From: Labrenzia sp. R4_2
Lineage (GTDB): Bacteria > Pseudomonadota > Alphaproteobacteria > Rhizobiales > Stappiaceae
Assembly: GCF_017743865.1 (NCBI RefSeq)
Contig: NZ_JAGHRJ010000005.1
Coordinates: forward strand, 248,001 to 312,000
DNA length: 64,000 nt
Direction: 5' to 3'
A model generated the notes under the pieces. That model was not told the DNA's origin. It saw only the letters and a list, made by a program, of their open reading frames with translations, and searched no databases. This document shows, in pieces, positions 8,396 through 17,689 of this stretch. Within the stretch, counting starts at the first letter, position 1. Each line of letters opens with the position of its first letter. Both the position numbers and the translations under genes were made by a program.

Positions 8396-10455
8396 TCTGC
8401 CGGCACCTTTACTTCACAATTGCTGAAACCGGCAGCTGCGGCGCGCTCGTTGAGCAGACCTGCCGGGACGGTTTCCAACCAGCAATCGTCGATATCGGCT
8501 GCGCTCAGCGATTTGCCGGTCTCTTCTGCACGCCGACGCGCGGCTGCCCAGACACGGCCACGAATAGAAGCGCGCAGAGGGATCGGAAGGGTGAAGATGT
8601 TGGTTATCAGGCGCGACCATGCTTCTTCGCTCCAGACAGCTTCATACGCCTCGCGTTCCGGCCCGAAACTGAAAATGGCTGGAGCCTCCCGAGAACCCAG
8701 CTCGTTCCTCAGCCGTTCAGTCCCAGCCAGGTCGAGCGCCCCGTCCTCGATAACGACCTTGTATGTTTCCCTGGCCGCCTTCTCGGAGACCAGCCCGTTC
8801 CCTACGTCATGTAAAACCTTGGCCGGATCGCGGTCTTGCGGAGACCCGTACCCGCCGCCGCCCGGCGTAAGGACCCGAATAACGTCACCGCAATTCACGT
8901 TGAGCGAGTCGATCTTGGCGAGAGGCTGGAAATCCTTTGTTCCAGCTCGCCGGATGAATACGCCGGCCATTTCGCCGCAGCAGCCGCCCAATAAACCCCA
9001 TGGGCTGAACCGATGCCGCTCCTGCCCGCGAGCGGTTACGAGACAGTCATGCTGGAGAACCTCGAAATCAAAGATGATGCCCAGGCCGCCGCGATATTTG
9101 CCCGCGCCGCCTGAATCCGGCCGCAGCGCATAGTTCAGAATACGAACGCCCGAAGTGCTTTCGACCACCTCGAGGGGACTGTTGCGCAAATTTGCGATGT
9201 CCACCACATCGCGCGCGTTCAACCCATCGCCATCCTCGTGTGCGCCTGTGCCACCAACCAGCGGCTCCAGCACATTCACCTTCAGGCCGCCTTCGGCCAA
9301 ATTCGGCTCGGTGAAGACGATCGGCGCGATGTAGCCCGCACCCGCCGCCGGAATGACTTTCGGCAAGGCCTGCGCCAGCGCGCCGCGAATGGCGTCCTGC
9401 ACCCGCACCCCGGTTGTCGTTCGCAGCCCGACCGCTGCAGGTGCCTGACAGTTCACAACCGACCCGGGTTGAGCAATCACGTTCACCGATCGCATCAGAC
9501 CTGCGTTGACGGGAATGTCGCGATCGATCGTCAGCAATACGAACATTATCGTATACACCAACCAAGGATGCGCCTTCCCGTCCGAATAGATATTGAAGGC
9601 GGTTCTTAACTGGGTATCGCTGCCGGTAAAATCTATTGTGATCTCGTCGCCGGCTACGGTTAACGCGACACAGAATTTGATCGGAATTTCTGAGATGACA
9701 TCGTCATCCAGATAGTCTGAAAAACGGTACGTACCGTCGGGAATACCTTCAATTACCGCACGGGCTCGCATTTCACTGTAATTCAGCACATCTTCCATCG
9801 CGAGCACAACGCCGTCGACGCTGTATTTCTCGAAGCATTCAGTCATCCGGTGCTGGGCGACACGAAGCGCGGTAACCATCGCCTTCAGATCGCCCCAGTT
9901 GTCGTTCGGAACCCGGCAATTGCACAGGATCAGGTGCAAGAGTTCTTCGTTCAGCTTGCCTGCCTTGTAGAGATGGGATGGAGGGATCCGGATCCCTTCC
10001 TGATAGATCTCGTAACTCGACGGCGAAAGGCTCCCGGCAACACGCCCTCCCACATCGGTCGAATGGACGTAGGCGTAGGCAAAGCAGATCAGCTTTGTGC
10101 CAGCATAGATTGGAGCCAAAACGCTGATGTCGGGCAGATGTGAAGACAGGCCGCCGCTCGCGTATGGATCGTTGCAGACGACGATATCGCCCGGTTCGAA
10201 ACTGCCGATGCTGTCGATCGTCTTCTTGAAGTTCAGATTGGCAAACATCGTGATGCCAATGCTGTGAGGATAACCGAAAATCTCGCCATCGCGGGTTACC
10301 AGAGCAACACCTAGATCAGCGGTTTCATTTACAAACGCCGTGTGCCCGGTCCGTTGAAGCGAATATCCCATTTCTTCGGCGATTGATCGGAACCGCTGGA
10401 CGAAGATATCAAGTTGGGCTGAATCGGTGCGCAGAGAAAACGTTTTTTCTTTCAT
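8392..10455 (-). CDS. Hydantoinase/oxoprolinase subunit B (HyuB-like)
   Basis: 687 residues. HyuB signatures run through the protein: ETADLGVALVTRDGEIFGYP near residue 45, PGDIVVCNDPYASGGLSSHLPDIS near 90-115, HSTDVGG near 130, FTGSDTQLR in the middle and PDSGGAGKYRGGLG near 450. The family hydrolyses cyclic amides with ATP, or carboxylates ketones, together with subunit A. Subunit A is encoded 11 bases upstream but is interrupted. Substrate unknown. The fused order hyuA-hyuB-dctQ-dctM-dctP suggests the TRAP carrier imports its substrate. Confidence 0.9.
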   Translation of the reverse strand: MKEKTFSLRTDSAQLDIFVQRFRSIAEEMGYSLQRTGHTAFVNETADLGVALVTRDGEIFGYPHSIGITMFANLNFKKTIDSIGSFEPGDIVVCNDPYASGGLSSHLPDISVLAPIYAGTKLICFAYAYVHSTDVGGRVAGSLSPSSYEIYQEGIRIPPSHLYKAGKLNEELLHLILCNCRVPNDNWGDLKAMVTALRVAQHRMTECFEKYSVDGVVLAMEDVLNYSEMRARAVIEGIPDGTYRFSDYLDDDVISEIPIKFCVALTVAGDEITIDFTGSDTQLRTAFNIYSDGKAHPWLVYTIMFVLLTIDRDIPVNAGLMRSVNVIAQPGSVVNCQAPAAVGLRTTTGVRVQDAIRGALAQALPKVIPAAGAGYIAPIVFTEPNLAEGGLKVNVLEPLVGGTGAHEDGDGLNARDVVDIANLRNSPLEVVESTSGVRILNYALRPDSGGAGKYRGGLGIIFDFEVLQHDCLVTARGQERHRFSPWGLLGGCCGEMAGVFIRRAGTKDFQPLAKIDSLNVNCGDVIRVLTPGGGGYGSPQDRDPAKVLHDVGNGLVSEKAARETYKVVIEDGALDLAGTERLRNELGSREAPAIFSFGPEREAYEAVWSEEAWSRLITNIFTLPIPLRASIRGRVWAAARRRAEETGKSLSAADIDDCWLETVPAGLLNERAAAAGFSNCEVKVPAE

Positions 10456-10466
10456 TGTGTTATCCT

Positions 10467-11015
10467 CTACGTAGCATGGATGAGAAGGTTGCCGGCGCCA
10501 TCGCAGCGCGCCGCAAAACCCGGCGTGACAATGGTGGTCGTGTCAGCCTGCTCGATTACGGCAGGTCCTTCGACACGGTCTCCATCGCGTATGTCGTCGC
10601 GACTGAAAACGGAAGCGACATGAGGCCGCCCGCTATGAAAGATCGGTCGTTGGCCGGTGGGCTCCAGTTTGGCGGAGTTGGTCCGTTCTCTTGCCGGTGG
10701 CAGCATGGGTTTCCGCCTCCGCCCGACGACCTTGACCCGCAATGACACAAGTTCAACCGCCGACCCGGGATCGCTGTTGTGATACAGCGTCTCGTAGGTA
10801 TCGTGAAAATTCTGCGCCAGCAGCTCTGGCGTCAGGGCGTCCACCTCCAGCGTTGCCGGCAACGTGACGTCGACATCGAAAGATTGGCCGCGATACCGCA
10901 TGTTTGCAGAACGCAAGACTTCGACACGTTCGATTATCGGGCTTTCCGAAGCGAGGCTGTTGCGTCCCTCCTGCTCTAGCTGGCGATAAACCTCGCGCAA
11001 GACCCCGGAATCCAG
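10467..11015 (-). pseudogene. C-terminal part of hydantoinase/oxoprolinase subunit A, cut off by an in-frame stop
   Basis: This segment continues exactly in frame after the TAA at 11016-11018 and encodes the roughly 180 residues missing from the 498-residue upstream part. The first possible start is a TTG at 11000 with no properly spaced ribosome site. The sequence VEVLRSANMRYRGQSFDVDV and the late VEGPAVIEQADTTTIV are typical of the HyuA C-terminal domain. It therefore reads as the tail of a single 681-residue gene broken by one nonsense codon. Alternatives are separate translation as a small subunit, stop readthrough, or a sequencing error. Confidence 0.75.
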
Positions 11016-12512
11016 TTACGCCAGCGGACGCCTCAAACTTCGGATGAAGTTATATTGATAGTCAGCAATAGTCGCTCCCAGAGCGCACATGGTGCCTGGC
11101 GATCGCGGCACGAGAATTTGTTTTATGCCGACCTCTTCGGCCAAAAGGCAGGCATGCGTCGGCCCGGCACCGCCAAAAGAGATCAACGTGAAATCGCGTG
11201 GATCCAAACCCCGCTTGGTCATCATCGGAAGAATTGCGCTGGTCATCGTGGCGGTAGCCAGACGCAGAATGGCCTCGGACGCAGCTTCGACAGAGCAGTC
11301 CAGTCGGCTGGCAATGCGACCCACCGCCGCCAAAGCGTTCTCACGCTTCAATGGCAGGTTCCCCGCAGCGAATTTGTCGGGGTCAATGTAGCCGGCAACC
11401 AAGTAAGCGTCGGTGACTGTCGTCTCGGTGCCGCCACGGTCGTAACAGGCTGGCCCCGGATCGGCGCCTGCACTTTGCGGACCCAATTTAAGGATTCCAA
11501 ACGGATCGAACCATGCGATGGAGCCGCCCCCGGCTCCCACTGCGAAAACATCGACCGTTGGCATGACGATTGGAAAATCGCCGACCGCCGCATCGGTGGA
11601 GTAGACCGGCTCCCGGTCTCGAATGATTGAAAAATCGGCGCTGGTGCCGCCGATGTCCAGCGTCACCGCGTCGCAAATGCCGCTCAGCGCCGCGACATAG
11701 GCTGCGCCGACCACGCCTGACGCAGGTCCGGACAGCATGGTGTTCACGGGTTTTACCTTGGCGCTGGACGCGCTGAGAATGCCGCCATTCGACTGAGTGA
11801 TCTGCAAGGCGGTATCGAGCCCCACCCGCTGCGTGTCGATAGACAGGTCATCAACATAGCGGCTCATGATCGGCTGAACGTATGCATTCAGCGAGGCTAC
11901 ACTTGCCCGCTCGTATTCACGGATTTCCGGCCAAAGGTCGGATGAGCACGAAATGTAAAGCTCAGGCCGCACCTCACGTAGCCGATCGGCGATCTTCTTT
12001 TCGACCGCCGGGCCTCTGTAAGACCCCAAAAGGCAGATCGCGACACTTTCTATCTCGGCGGGCAGGCTCGAGATCGTCGCCTCTATCGCGTCATCGGCAA
12101 CCGAGAAGTCCTCGTCATCCCCACGCGCCGGGATCTCAAACACGTCCTGCCGCGCGACTATGGCATCCGGCAGCGCGGCCTTCAGATTAAAGATGTCAGG
12201 CTTTCGCAGCCTGGCAATTTCCAGGATATCTCGATTTCCCTGGCTGACGATCAGCGCACCTCGCGCGCCGCGCCGCTCCAGGACCGCGTTCAGCGCGATC
12301 GTCTGGCCGTGCACGAAATAGGTGATCGCATCCGCCGGCCGGCCGATCGAAGCCATCAATTCGCTGATGCCGCGTGCCACGGCTTTCGACGGAGAACTCG
12401 GCGTGCTTGCGACCTTGTGAGCGTGCGATGCGCTGCCGTCATGAGACAACAGGCTGAGGTCCGTAAAGGTGCCACCGATATCGATTCCGAGCTGGAAACA
12501 GTCTTCGCTCAC
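11016..12512 (-). CDS. Hydantoinase/oxoprolinase subunit A (HyuA-like), N-terminal and central domains, truncated
   Basis: 498 residues from a GTG start with GGGAGG upstream. It has the ASKHA-type nucleotide-binding motif at the N-terminus (GIDIGGTFTDLSL), the ALNAVLERRGARGALI segment, a central AVTLDIGGTSADFS phosphate-binding motif and GAGGGSIAWFD. Normal family length is about 680 residues; this ends at a TAA after SLRRPLA. The reading frame resumes immediately and supplies the missing C-terminal domain. Function of the truncated form is doubtful unless the tail is supplied separately. It is the first gene of the operon, followed by hyuB. Confidence 0.85.
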   Translation of the reverse strand: MSEDCFQLGIDIGGTFTDLSLLSHDGSASHAHKVASTPSSPSKAVARGISELMASIGRPADAITYFVHGQTIALNAVLERRGARGALIVSQGNRDILEIARLRKPDIFNLKAALPDAIVARQDVFEIPARGDDEDFSVADDAIEATISSLPAEIESVAICLLGSYRGPAVEKKIADRLREVRPELYISCSSDLWPEIREYERASVASLNAYVQPIMSRYVDDLSIDTQRVGLDTALQITQSNGGILSASSAKVKPVNTMLSGPASGVVGAAYVAALSGICDAVTLDIGGTSADFSIIRDREPVYSTDAAVGDFPIVMPTVDVFAVGAGGGSIAWFDPFGILKLGPQSAGADPGPACYDRGGTETTVTDAYLVAGYIDPDKFAAGNLPLKRENALAAVGRIASRLDCSVEAASEAILRLATATMTSAILPMMTKRGLDPRDFTLISFGGAGPTHACLLAEEVGIKQILVPRSPGTMCALGATIADYQYNFIRSLRRPLA

Positions 12513-12603
12513 ATCGTCCTCCCAAACTCAGGCGAATTACTTATTAAATAACTCAATCACATATTACGTAAATCAAGTCAACTGACGGTCCGGGCGCTGG
12601 ACG

Positions 12604-12628
12604 AAAAAAAGCGGCGAATTTTCGCCGC
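12604..12628 (-). terminator. Rho-independent terminator of nadC
   Basis: On the minus strand, GCGGCGAA pairs with TTCGCCGC around a short A/T centre and is followed by seven T. It lies 24 bases after the nadC stop and before the hyuA promoter region, so it separates the two transcripts. Confidence 0.85.
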
Positions 12629-12651
12629 CGCGCGCTTTTTTGTCTGTGAGA

Positions 12652-13506
12652 TCAGAAATCCAGTCCGAAATCGACCGTGCCAGCCGAATGGGTCAACGCT
12701 CCCGATGATATGTAATCAACTCCCGTTGCAGCGATCTCTTGCAGCCGGTCGATGCGTACATTGCCGCTCGCTTCGGTCTTCATCCGACCGTCGTCTATCC
12801 GGCGCACGGCCTCTGCCATGTCCTGGGTCGACATGTTGTCAAACAGAATGACATCGGCGCCTCCTGCCTCTAACACTTCATCCAATTGCCCAAGCCCGTC
12901 GATTTCGATCTCGACAACGACCATATGCCCCGCAGAACGCTTGACCGCTTCCAGAACCGGCCTGATTCCTCCGGCCGCGGCGATGTGATTATCCTTGATC
13001 AGGATGGCGTCCGATAATGAGAACCGGTGATTATGGCCTCCACCGTGAAGAACAGCGAGCTTCTCGACAAGCTTCATGCCTGGCGTCGTTTTTCGGGTGC
13101 ACGTTATTCTGGCTCCGGTCCCTTCGAGAGCCTGCCCGTATGCAGCTGTAAGCGTTGCCGTCCCTGAAAGTCGGCCCGCGAAGTTCAGCGCCACACGCTC
13201 GGCAGCGAGGATCGACGACGCCAGTCCCTCGACTTTCAAAAGCGTATCGCCGGCTTTGCAAGCGGAACCGTCCGCAACGACCGTTTCAATCTTCAGGGTG
13301 GGATCGATCAGACGAAACGTCAGGGCTGCAACTTGCATACCGGAAACAACCGCGGCCTGCCTGGCTTTCAGTTCGGCCCGATAACGCGTGGTTTCCGGAA
13401 GAACGGCACGCGTCGTAACGTCGCCGGCGCCTCCTAGATCCTCCATGATGGCGTTTCGGACCATAGGCTCCAATATGATGTCCGGAACCCTAGCAAAGCT
13501 GTTCAC
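12652..13506 (-). CDS. nadC: Nicotinate-nucleotide diphosphorylase (carboxylating), quinolinate phosphoribosyltransferase
   Basis: 284 residues from a GTG at 13506 with AAGGAG eight bases upstream; an open frame extends to 13539 without support. Family motifs are present: EDLGGAGDVTT near the start, ALNFAGRLSGTATLT, the TRKTTPGMKLVEKLAV loop and GGGHNHRFSLSDAILIKDNH. It converts quinolinate plus PRPP to nicotinate mononucleotide, CO2 and diphosphate. nadA and nadB are not nearby, so this may be an extra copy acting on a pyridine dicarboxylate met in catabolism, though that is inference. It has its own terminator. Confidence 0.9.
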   Translation of the reverse strand: MNSFARVPDIILEPMVRNAIMEDLGGAGDVTTRAVLPETTRYRAELKARQAAVVSGMQVAALTFRLIDPTLKIETVVADGSACKAGDTLLKVEGLASSILAAERVALNFAGRLSGTATLTAAYGQALEGTGARITCTRKTTPGMKLVEKLAVLHGGGHNHRFSLSDAILIKDNHIAAAGGIRPVLEAVKRSAGHMVVVEIEIDGLGQLDEVLEAGGADVILFDNMSTQDMAEAVRRIDDGRMKTEASGNVRIDRLQEIAATGVDYISSGALTHSAGTVDFGLDF

Positions 13507-13669
13507 TGTGTTTGCTCCTTCTCGGTTGTCACCGCGCACTCGCCGGTCTCACAACGAGGGGCGCCTGCCTGCAGGATCGCGGATGCCCTCGTCGGCTGCT
13601 GTCAAATGAATACAATCGACGGCAAACCCATGGAGTGGCGCCGTGCCGGGACGCCACCCGACCGCAAAC

Positions 13670-15148
13670 TTATTGGCCCAGCAAATTGATGTGGATGTTC
13701 TTTTCGTGAGTGAAGGAAATCAGCTCTCCGATCCCTTCTTCCCGTCCGATACCGGATTGCTTCACCCCACCGAAGGGAGCCCCCAGGAAATGGCGGCCGA
13801 CCTCGTTGACCCAGACAAAGCCTGCCTCGACGCGTGCAGCCGTTCGATGCGCGGTAGCGAGATCGCGTGTCCATATTGCGCAGGTCAGGCCAAGCTCGAG
13901 CGCATTGACCTCTCTCAGCATTTCGACTTCGTCGCTCCACTTCCGAATAGCCAGTACAGGACCAAATATTTCTTCGCGAGCGATCCTCATGTCCGGTGTC
14001 ACATCGGCGAAGATCGTCGGCGCGATGAAACAACCCTCGGCCAAAGCGCCATCGGTCACCGCGTGCCCGCCCGTCACCGTACGCGCGCCCTCGTTCACGG
14101 CCGACTCGATGAAGCTCAGCACGCGATCGAATTGAGTTCGGCTGACAATAGCTCCCATGGTTGTCGTCGGATCGGTCGGGACGCCCGGCTTGTAACGCTC
14201 GACTGCTTTAGCCAGGAGAGAAACGACCTCGTCGTGAATGTCTTCATGAACAAAGGCTCTGCTGGTCGAACCGCATGACTGTCCGCACCAGCCAAAGTTC
14301 ATTCCGGCAACGATCGCATCGGCGATCTTCTTGGGATCGCTGTCCGGATAGGCGATCAAGGCATTCTTGCCGCCCAATTCCAGCAGGACAGGTTTAACTG
14401 TGGCGCTCGCACTGCGCATCACCGCGCGCCCGGCCGGCACCGAACCAATCAGCGTTACCTTGGCCACGCCTGGATGCTCGGCCAAACCCGCACCGGCTTC
14501 AACACCGCCAGGCAAAACGCTGAAGGTGCCCTTCGGCAACAACCCTTCAACGATTTCGGCGAGGCGAAGAGCCGAGAGAGGCGCTTGCACCGGCGGCTTG
14601 ATGATAACGGCATTGCCCGCCGCAAGGGGCGCAGCCATCTTACCGCCGCAGAACATGAAAGGATGATTGAAGGCAAGGATACGTGCGACCACGCCGAGCG
14701 GCTGGCGCGATGTCATGTTGACGCGGTCCGGCCCCATCGGAATCGTGTCGCCTTTCATCTCGGTCACGAGGCCTGCAAAAAAGTCCATTTGAGCCGCCGC
14801 AATCGCGGCATCCCCGCGCATTTCCGTATAGGGATTCCCGCAATTCGCGGCGTCGATCAGTGCGAGTTCGTCTCCATGCTTACGGAGAAGGGTAGCAATT
14901 TCCTTCAGGATCCGTGCCCGCTCCAGGGGCAAAACATCACGCCATTCATGGAACCCTTTGAGCGCTTCCGCCACCGCTCTATCGACATCGGCACGACTCG
15001 CGGTGGCGACCATGCCAATCGGCTGGCCGGTTCCCGGATTCAGCGTTTGTTCGTAGCTGCCTTCGACCGGTGGAACCCATGCGCCACCGTAATAAAGATC
15101 GGCCTGTTTCGAGAGCTTCAGGTTCGCGTCAAGGTTCAAGGTGTCCAT
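13670..15148 (-). CDS. Aldehyde dehydrogenase family protein
   Basis: 492 residues with AGGAGG before the ATG. Catalytic features are complete: the Asn in LAFNHPF, the NAD-binding KPPVQAPLSAL region, the general base Glu in LELGGKN, the nucleophile Cys in GWCGQSCGS and the C-terminal EEIFGPVLAI. It oxidises an aldehyde to the acid with NAD(P). The WCGQSCGS surroundings resemble the betaine or aromatic aldehyde dehydrogenase branches, but substrate cannot be fixed. It is transcribed toward nadC with a gap of about 160 bases. Confidence 0.92.
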   Translation of the reverse strand: MDTLNLDANLKLSKQADLYYGGAWVPPVEGSYEQTLNPGTGQPIGMVATASRADVDRAVAEALKGFHEWRDVLPLERARILKEIATLLRKHGDELALIDAANCGNPYTEMRGDAAIAAAQMDFFAGLVTEMKGDTIPMGPDRVNMTSRQPLGVVARILAFNHPFMFCGGKMAAPLAAGNAVIIKPPVQAPLSALRLAEIVEGLLPKGTFSVLPGGVEAGAGLAEHPGVAKVTLIGSVPAGRAVMRSASATVKPVLLELGGKNALIAYPDSDPKKIADAIVAGMNFGWCGQSCGSTSRAFVHEDIHDEVVSLLAKAVERYKPGVPTDPTTTMGAIVSRTQFDRVLSFIESAVNEGARTVTGGHAVTDGALAEGCFIAPTIFADVTPDMRIAREEIFGPVLAIRKWSDEVEMLREVNALELGLTCAIWTRDLATAHRTAARVEAGFVWVNEVGRHFLGAPFGGVKQSGIGREEGIGELISFTHEKNIHINLLGQ

Positions 15149-15542
15149 CAGATTTGTCCTCCTGCATGCACACCTGTTATCTTAGAGTTCTAATTACTGT
15201 CAATCGGAGAACGCATCCGTCGCCAACCGGAGGCGCCGCAGATGGGACAAATGTTCCATGGCCTTTGCGTCTGGGGCTCGTCTGCCGCTGCCAATCCGAT
15301 GCCGAACACCGCACCGGCGGTACCGCACCGACCGATCAGCTGGACGCAGCCGATCCTGGCCGAGTTCTGTTTCCAAGGGCCAGGCATGGCGGCGCCATCG
15401 CTCCGGGGCATTTGCCGGAAATGTCCGGCGCGCGCCACGAGCAGCACCATGTTCGACCTGAAACTCGGAGAGAAGGACCCCTCGAAATTGGCACCCGATT
15501 TGACCAGGGAACGAAATCGCTCCCAAAGTGGCCCGAGACCCC
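15149..15542. other. Intergenic region between the aldehyde dehydrogenase and pcaQ
   Basis: About 390 bases. Several frames stay open on both strands, probably because of high GC. None has a recognisable domain or a good ribosome site. The end next to 15148 must hold the aldehyde dehydrogenase promoter. Nothing else was identified. Confidence 0.5.
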
Positions 15543-16454
15543 TCAGCCGACCATTTCCTCCGCACGCTTGTGCAACAGCCTCGCCAATAAATCGGCGGGG
15601 CTGTCTTCGTTGAAGGTGAACCTGCGCGTAATCCCTACCGAACCAGCCATATAGTCCGACCTGAGTTCGATTGCCGCTAGCGTGCCCCGCCGCAATTCGC
15701 GCTCAACGACCCCGCGCGAGATAAACCACAGCATGTCGGATTGTTCGACCAGAGACAGCGCCAAGGGAAGGGCCACCGTCTCGAAGGCCGGAACAAGCCC
15801 GCTCAGTCCCTGCGCGACCAGATACTGATCCACGATCTGTCGGATGATCGCTCCGGGGTTCGGGGCTATCAGCGGAAAAGTGGTCAGCGCCTTTGGCGCG
15901 GGCATTGCCAGCGCGGGATGATCGGCCCGCGCCACGAGGAGTACCGGCTCGTCATAAAGATGTTCGAAGGTCAGGCCCGGCATGTTCTTGGCTGACGGCA
16001 TTCGCCCAACCATGAAGTCAATCCCCCCCGATCGCAGCATCTCCAACAAATAGCGGTTAGGCCCGGTGATGATTCCAACCCGCGCATCCCGATGCGTGCG
16101 ATGATAATCCAGTGCAACCGTTGGAAAAAATCCCCCCGCAACCGTGGGCAACACCCCGACTTTGACCAATCCGACCGGAACTTTTCCCGAAAGATCGCGC
16201 ACCCCCGCCTCAAGACTCTGTAGCGCGGCCAATGCATGCGCGCGAAAGCCCTCTCCTGCCGGCGTAAGGATTGCGCGCCTTCCGGTCCGTTCGAATAGCG
16301 CTGTCCCTAAAATGGTTTCGAGCTCATTGACCGTTTTGGACAATGCGGGCTGCGAGACATTGCGCACCCGCGCAGCAGCTGAAATCGTGCCACTCCGCGC
16401 GACCGCTAGAAACGCCTCGATATGGCGCAGTTTCAAACCAGGTGGTATATTCAT
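15543..16454 (-). CDS. pcaQ: LysR-family activator of the protocatechuate operon, PcaQ
   Basis: 303 residues. The N-terminal helix-turn-helix (residues about 8-65: LRHIEAFLAVARSGTISAAA, then VSQPALSKTVNELE) and the effector domain are typical LysR. Divergent placement 75 bases from pcaD, with order pcaD-C-H-G-B, is the classic alphaproteobacterial arrangement in which PcaQ activates the operon in response to beta-carboxy-muconate or carboxymuconolactone. A GGTTAT-containing dyad overlaps its start codon, consistent with autoregulation. Confidence 0.9.
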   Translation of the reverse strand: MNIPPGLKLRHIEAFLAVARSGTISAAARVRNVSQPALSKTVNELETILGTALFERTGRRAILTPAGEGFRAHALAALQSLEAGVRDLSGKVPVGLVKVGVLPTVAGGFFPTVALDYHRTHRDARVGIITGPNRYLLEMLRSGGIDFMVGRMPSAKNMPGLTFEHLYDEPVLLVARADHPALAMPAPKALTTFPLIAPNPGAIIRQIVDQYLVAQGLSGLVPAFETVALPLALSLVEQSDMLWFISRGVVERELRRGTLAAIELRSDYMAGSVGITRRFTFNEDSPADLLARLLHKRAEEMVG

Positions 16455-16462
16455 TTGGTTAT
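16447..16462. promoter_or_regulatory. Possible PcaQ box
   Basis: ATATTC-N4-GGTTAT resembles the described PcaQ site ATAACC-N4-GGTTAA. One half matches well and the other is weak. It overlaps the pcaQ start and is about 70 bases upstream of the pcaD start. Confidence 0.35.
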
Positions 16463-16529
16463 ATTTTTGGCACGTTTTTGTATTTTTCGAAACCTAAAAA
16501 TTATGTGAAGGATTGCTCGGGAGGGACCG

Positions 16530-17312
16530 ATGCAAGCACTAACACGCGACTGGGGAATAATGCACACCAATCACCGTTCCGGTGAGGGCAGCCAGCTGGT
16601 TTTCGTCAATTCACTCGGTACGGATCTGCGGATGTGGGACGCGGTGGTAGCAGCCCTGCCGACCGACTGGGCCTGTTTGCGCATGGACAAGCGCGGTCAC
16701 GGCCTGTCCGAAACCGCCCCTCCCGGCTATGGCATTCCGGAACTGGCCAGCGATGTTTTGGCCGCGATGGATCAGGCGGCCATGGATCGCGCAGTCATCG
16801 TCGGTTGCTCTGTCGGGGGGCTGATCGCGCAACACATCGCTTTAATGGCTCCAGAACGCGTTGACGGCCTGGTCTTGTCCAACACCGCATCGACGCTGGG
16901 TGCCGCCGAGGGCTGGCACACGCGTATCGCGGATGTGCGCGAACACGGCATGGCAGCGATGGCCGAGGGAATTCTGCCACGGTGGTTTGGACCAAAGATG
17001 CTCGCGGACAACAAAGCGTTTTTGTGGCACACACTTTTGGCACGCACATGTCAAGAAGGGTACATCGCCACCTGTGCCGCGATTGCCGGCACGGACATTT
17101 CTGATCGTCTGGGTGAAATCACACAGCCCACGCTGGTACTCGGCGGCAAGTACGATCTGGCAACCCCACCTGAAGTGATCGAAGCGCTTGCCGTCAACCT
17201 TCCATTCGCCTGTTTGGTGATGTTCGGAGACACCGGGCATTTGCCTGCGATTGAAGCGCCTGATGCTTTTACCGAAGCGCTGACGCAGTTTGTAGAAAGG
17301 ATTAGCGAATGA
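16530..17312 (+). CDS. pcaD: 3-oxoadipate enol-lactonase
   Basis: 260 residues of the alpha/beta-hydrolase fold, with GGGAGGG before the ATG. The nucleophile Ser94 lies in VGCSVGG, the acid Asp is near 209 (GGKYDLATPP) and the base His is near 237 (GDTGHLPAIEAP). It hydrolyses 3-oxoadipate enol-lactone to 3-oxoadipate in the cytoplasm. It is the first gene of the operon, and its stop overlaps the pcaC start by four bases. Confidence 0.95.
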   Translation: MQALTRDWGIMHTNHRSGEGSQLVFVNSLGTDLRMWDAVVAALPTDWACLRMDKRGHGLSETAPPGYGIPELASDVLAAMDQAAMDRAVIVGCSVGGLIAQHIALMAPERVDGLVLSNTASTLGAAEGWHTRIADVREHGMAAMAEGILPRWFGPKMLADNKAFLWHTLLARTCQEGYIATCAAIAGTDISDRLGEITQPTLVLGGKYDLATPPEVIEALAVNLPFACLVMFGDTGHLPAIEAPDAFTEALTQFVERISE

Positions 17313-17689
17313 ACAACAGATTCGATCAGGGCATGAAGACCCGGCGCGAGGTTTTGGGCGATGCCCACGTGGATCGTGCCGAGGCAAAGAAGACTGAATT
17401 CGACCTGCCGTTTCAAACCCTCATCACCGAGGGGGCTTGGGGTGTAGTGTGGTCCTCGGACAAAATCTCGCGCAGAGAGCGGTCCATGCTGACCATCGCG
17501 CTTCTGGCGGCGACAGGCAATTTCGATGAAATTCCGATGCATATCCGGGCCACCGCGCGCACGGGCGCGTCAAAAGACGATGTCGCGGAAGCGCTGCAGC
17601 ATGTGGCTATCTATGCGGGAGTTCCAAAAGCAAACCATGCCCTGAAACTTGCCAAGGAAACCTTTGCTGAAATGGAGGAGAGAGAATGA
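17309..17689 (+). CDS. pcaC: 4-carboxymuconolactone decarboxylase
   Basis: 126 residues, the normal length of the small stand-alone enzyme. It contains the TEGAWGVVWSSDKISRRERSML region and the HIRATARTGASKDDVAEAL stretch with the conserved His and Glu-rich helix of the AhpD-like fold. It decarboxylates 4-carboxymuconolactone to 3-oxoadipate enol-lactone, the substrate of PcaD. Starts and stops overlap with pcaD and pcaH. Confidence 0.95.
   Translation: MNNRFDQGMKTRREVLGDAHVDRAEAKKTEFDLPFQTLITEGAWGVVWSSDKISRRERSMLTIALLAATGNFDEIPMHIRATARTGASKDDVAEALQHVAIYAGVPKANHALKLAKETFAEMEERE

Noticed and set aside
15190..15565. Small minus-strand frames with a Cys-x-x-Cys pair
   Set aside because: No ribosome site, no recognised domain, and they run into pcaQ; not called as genes.
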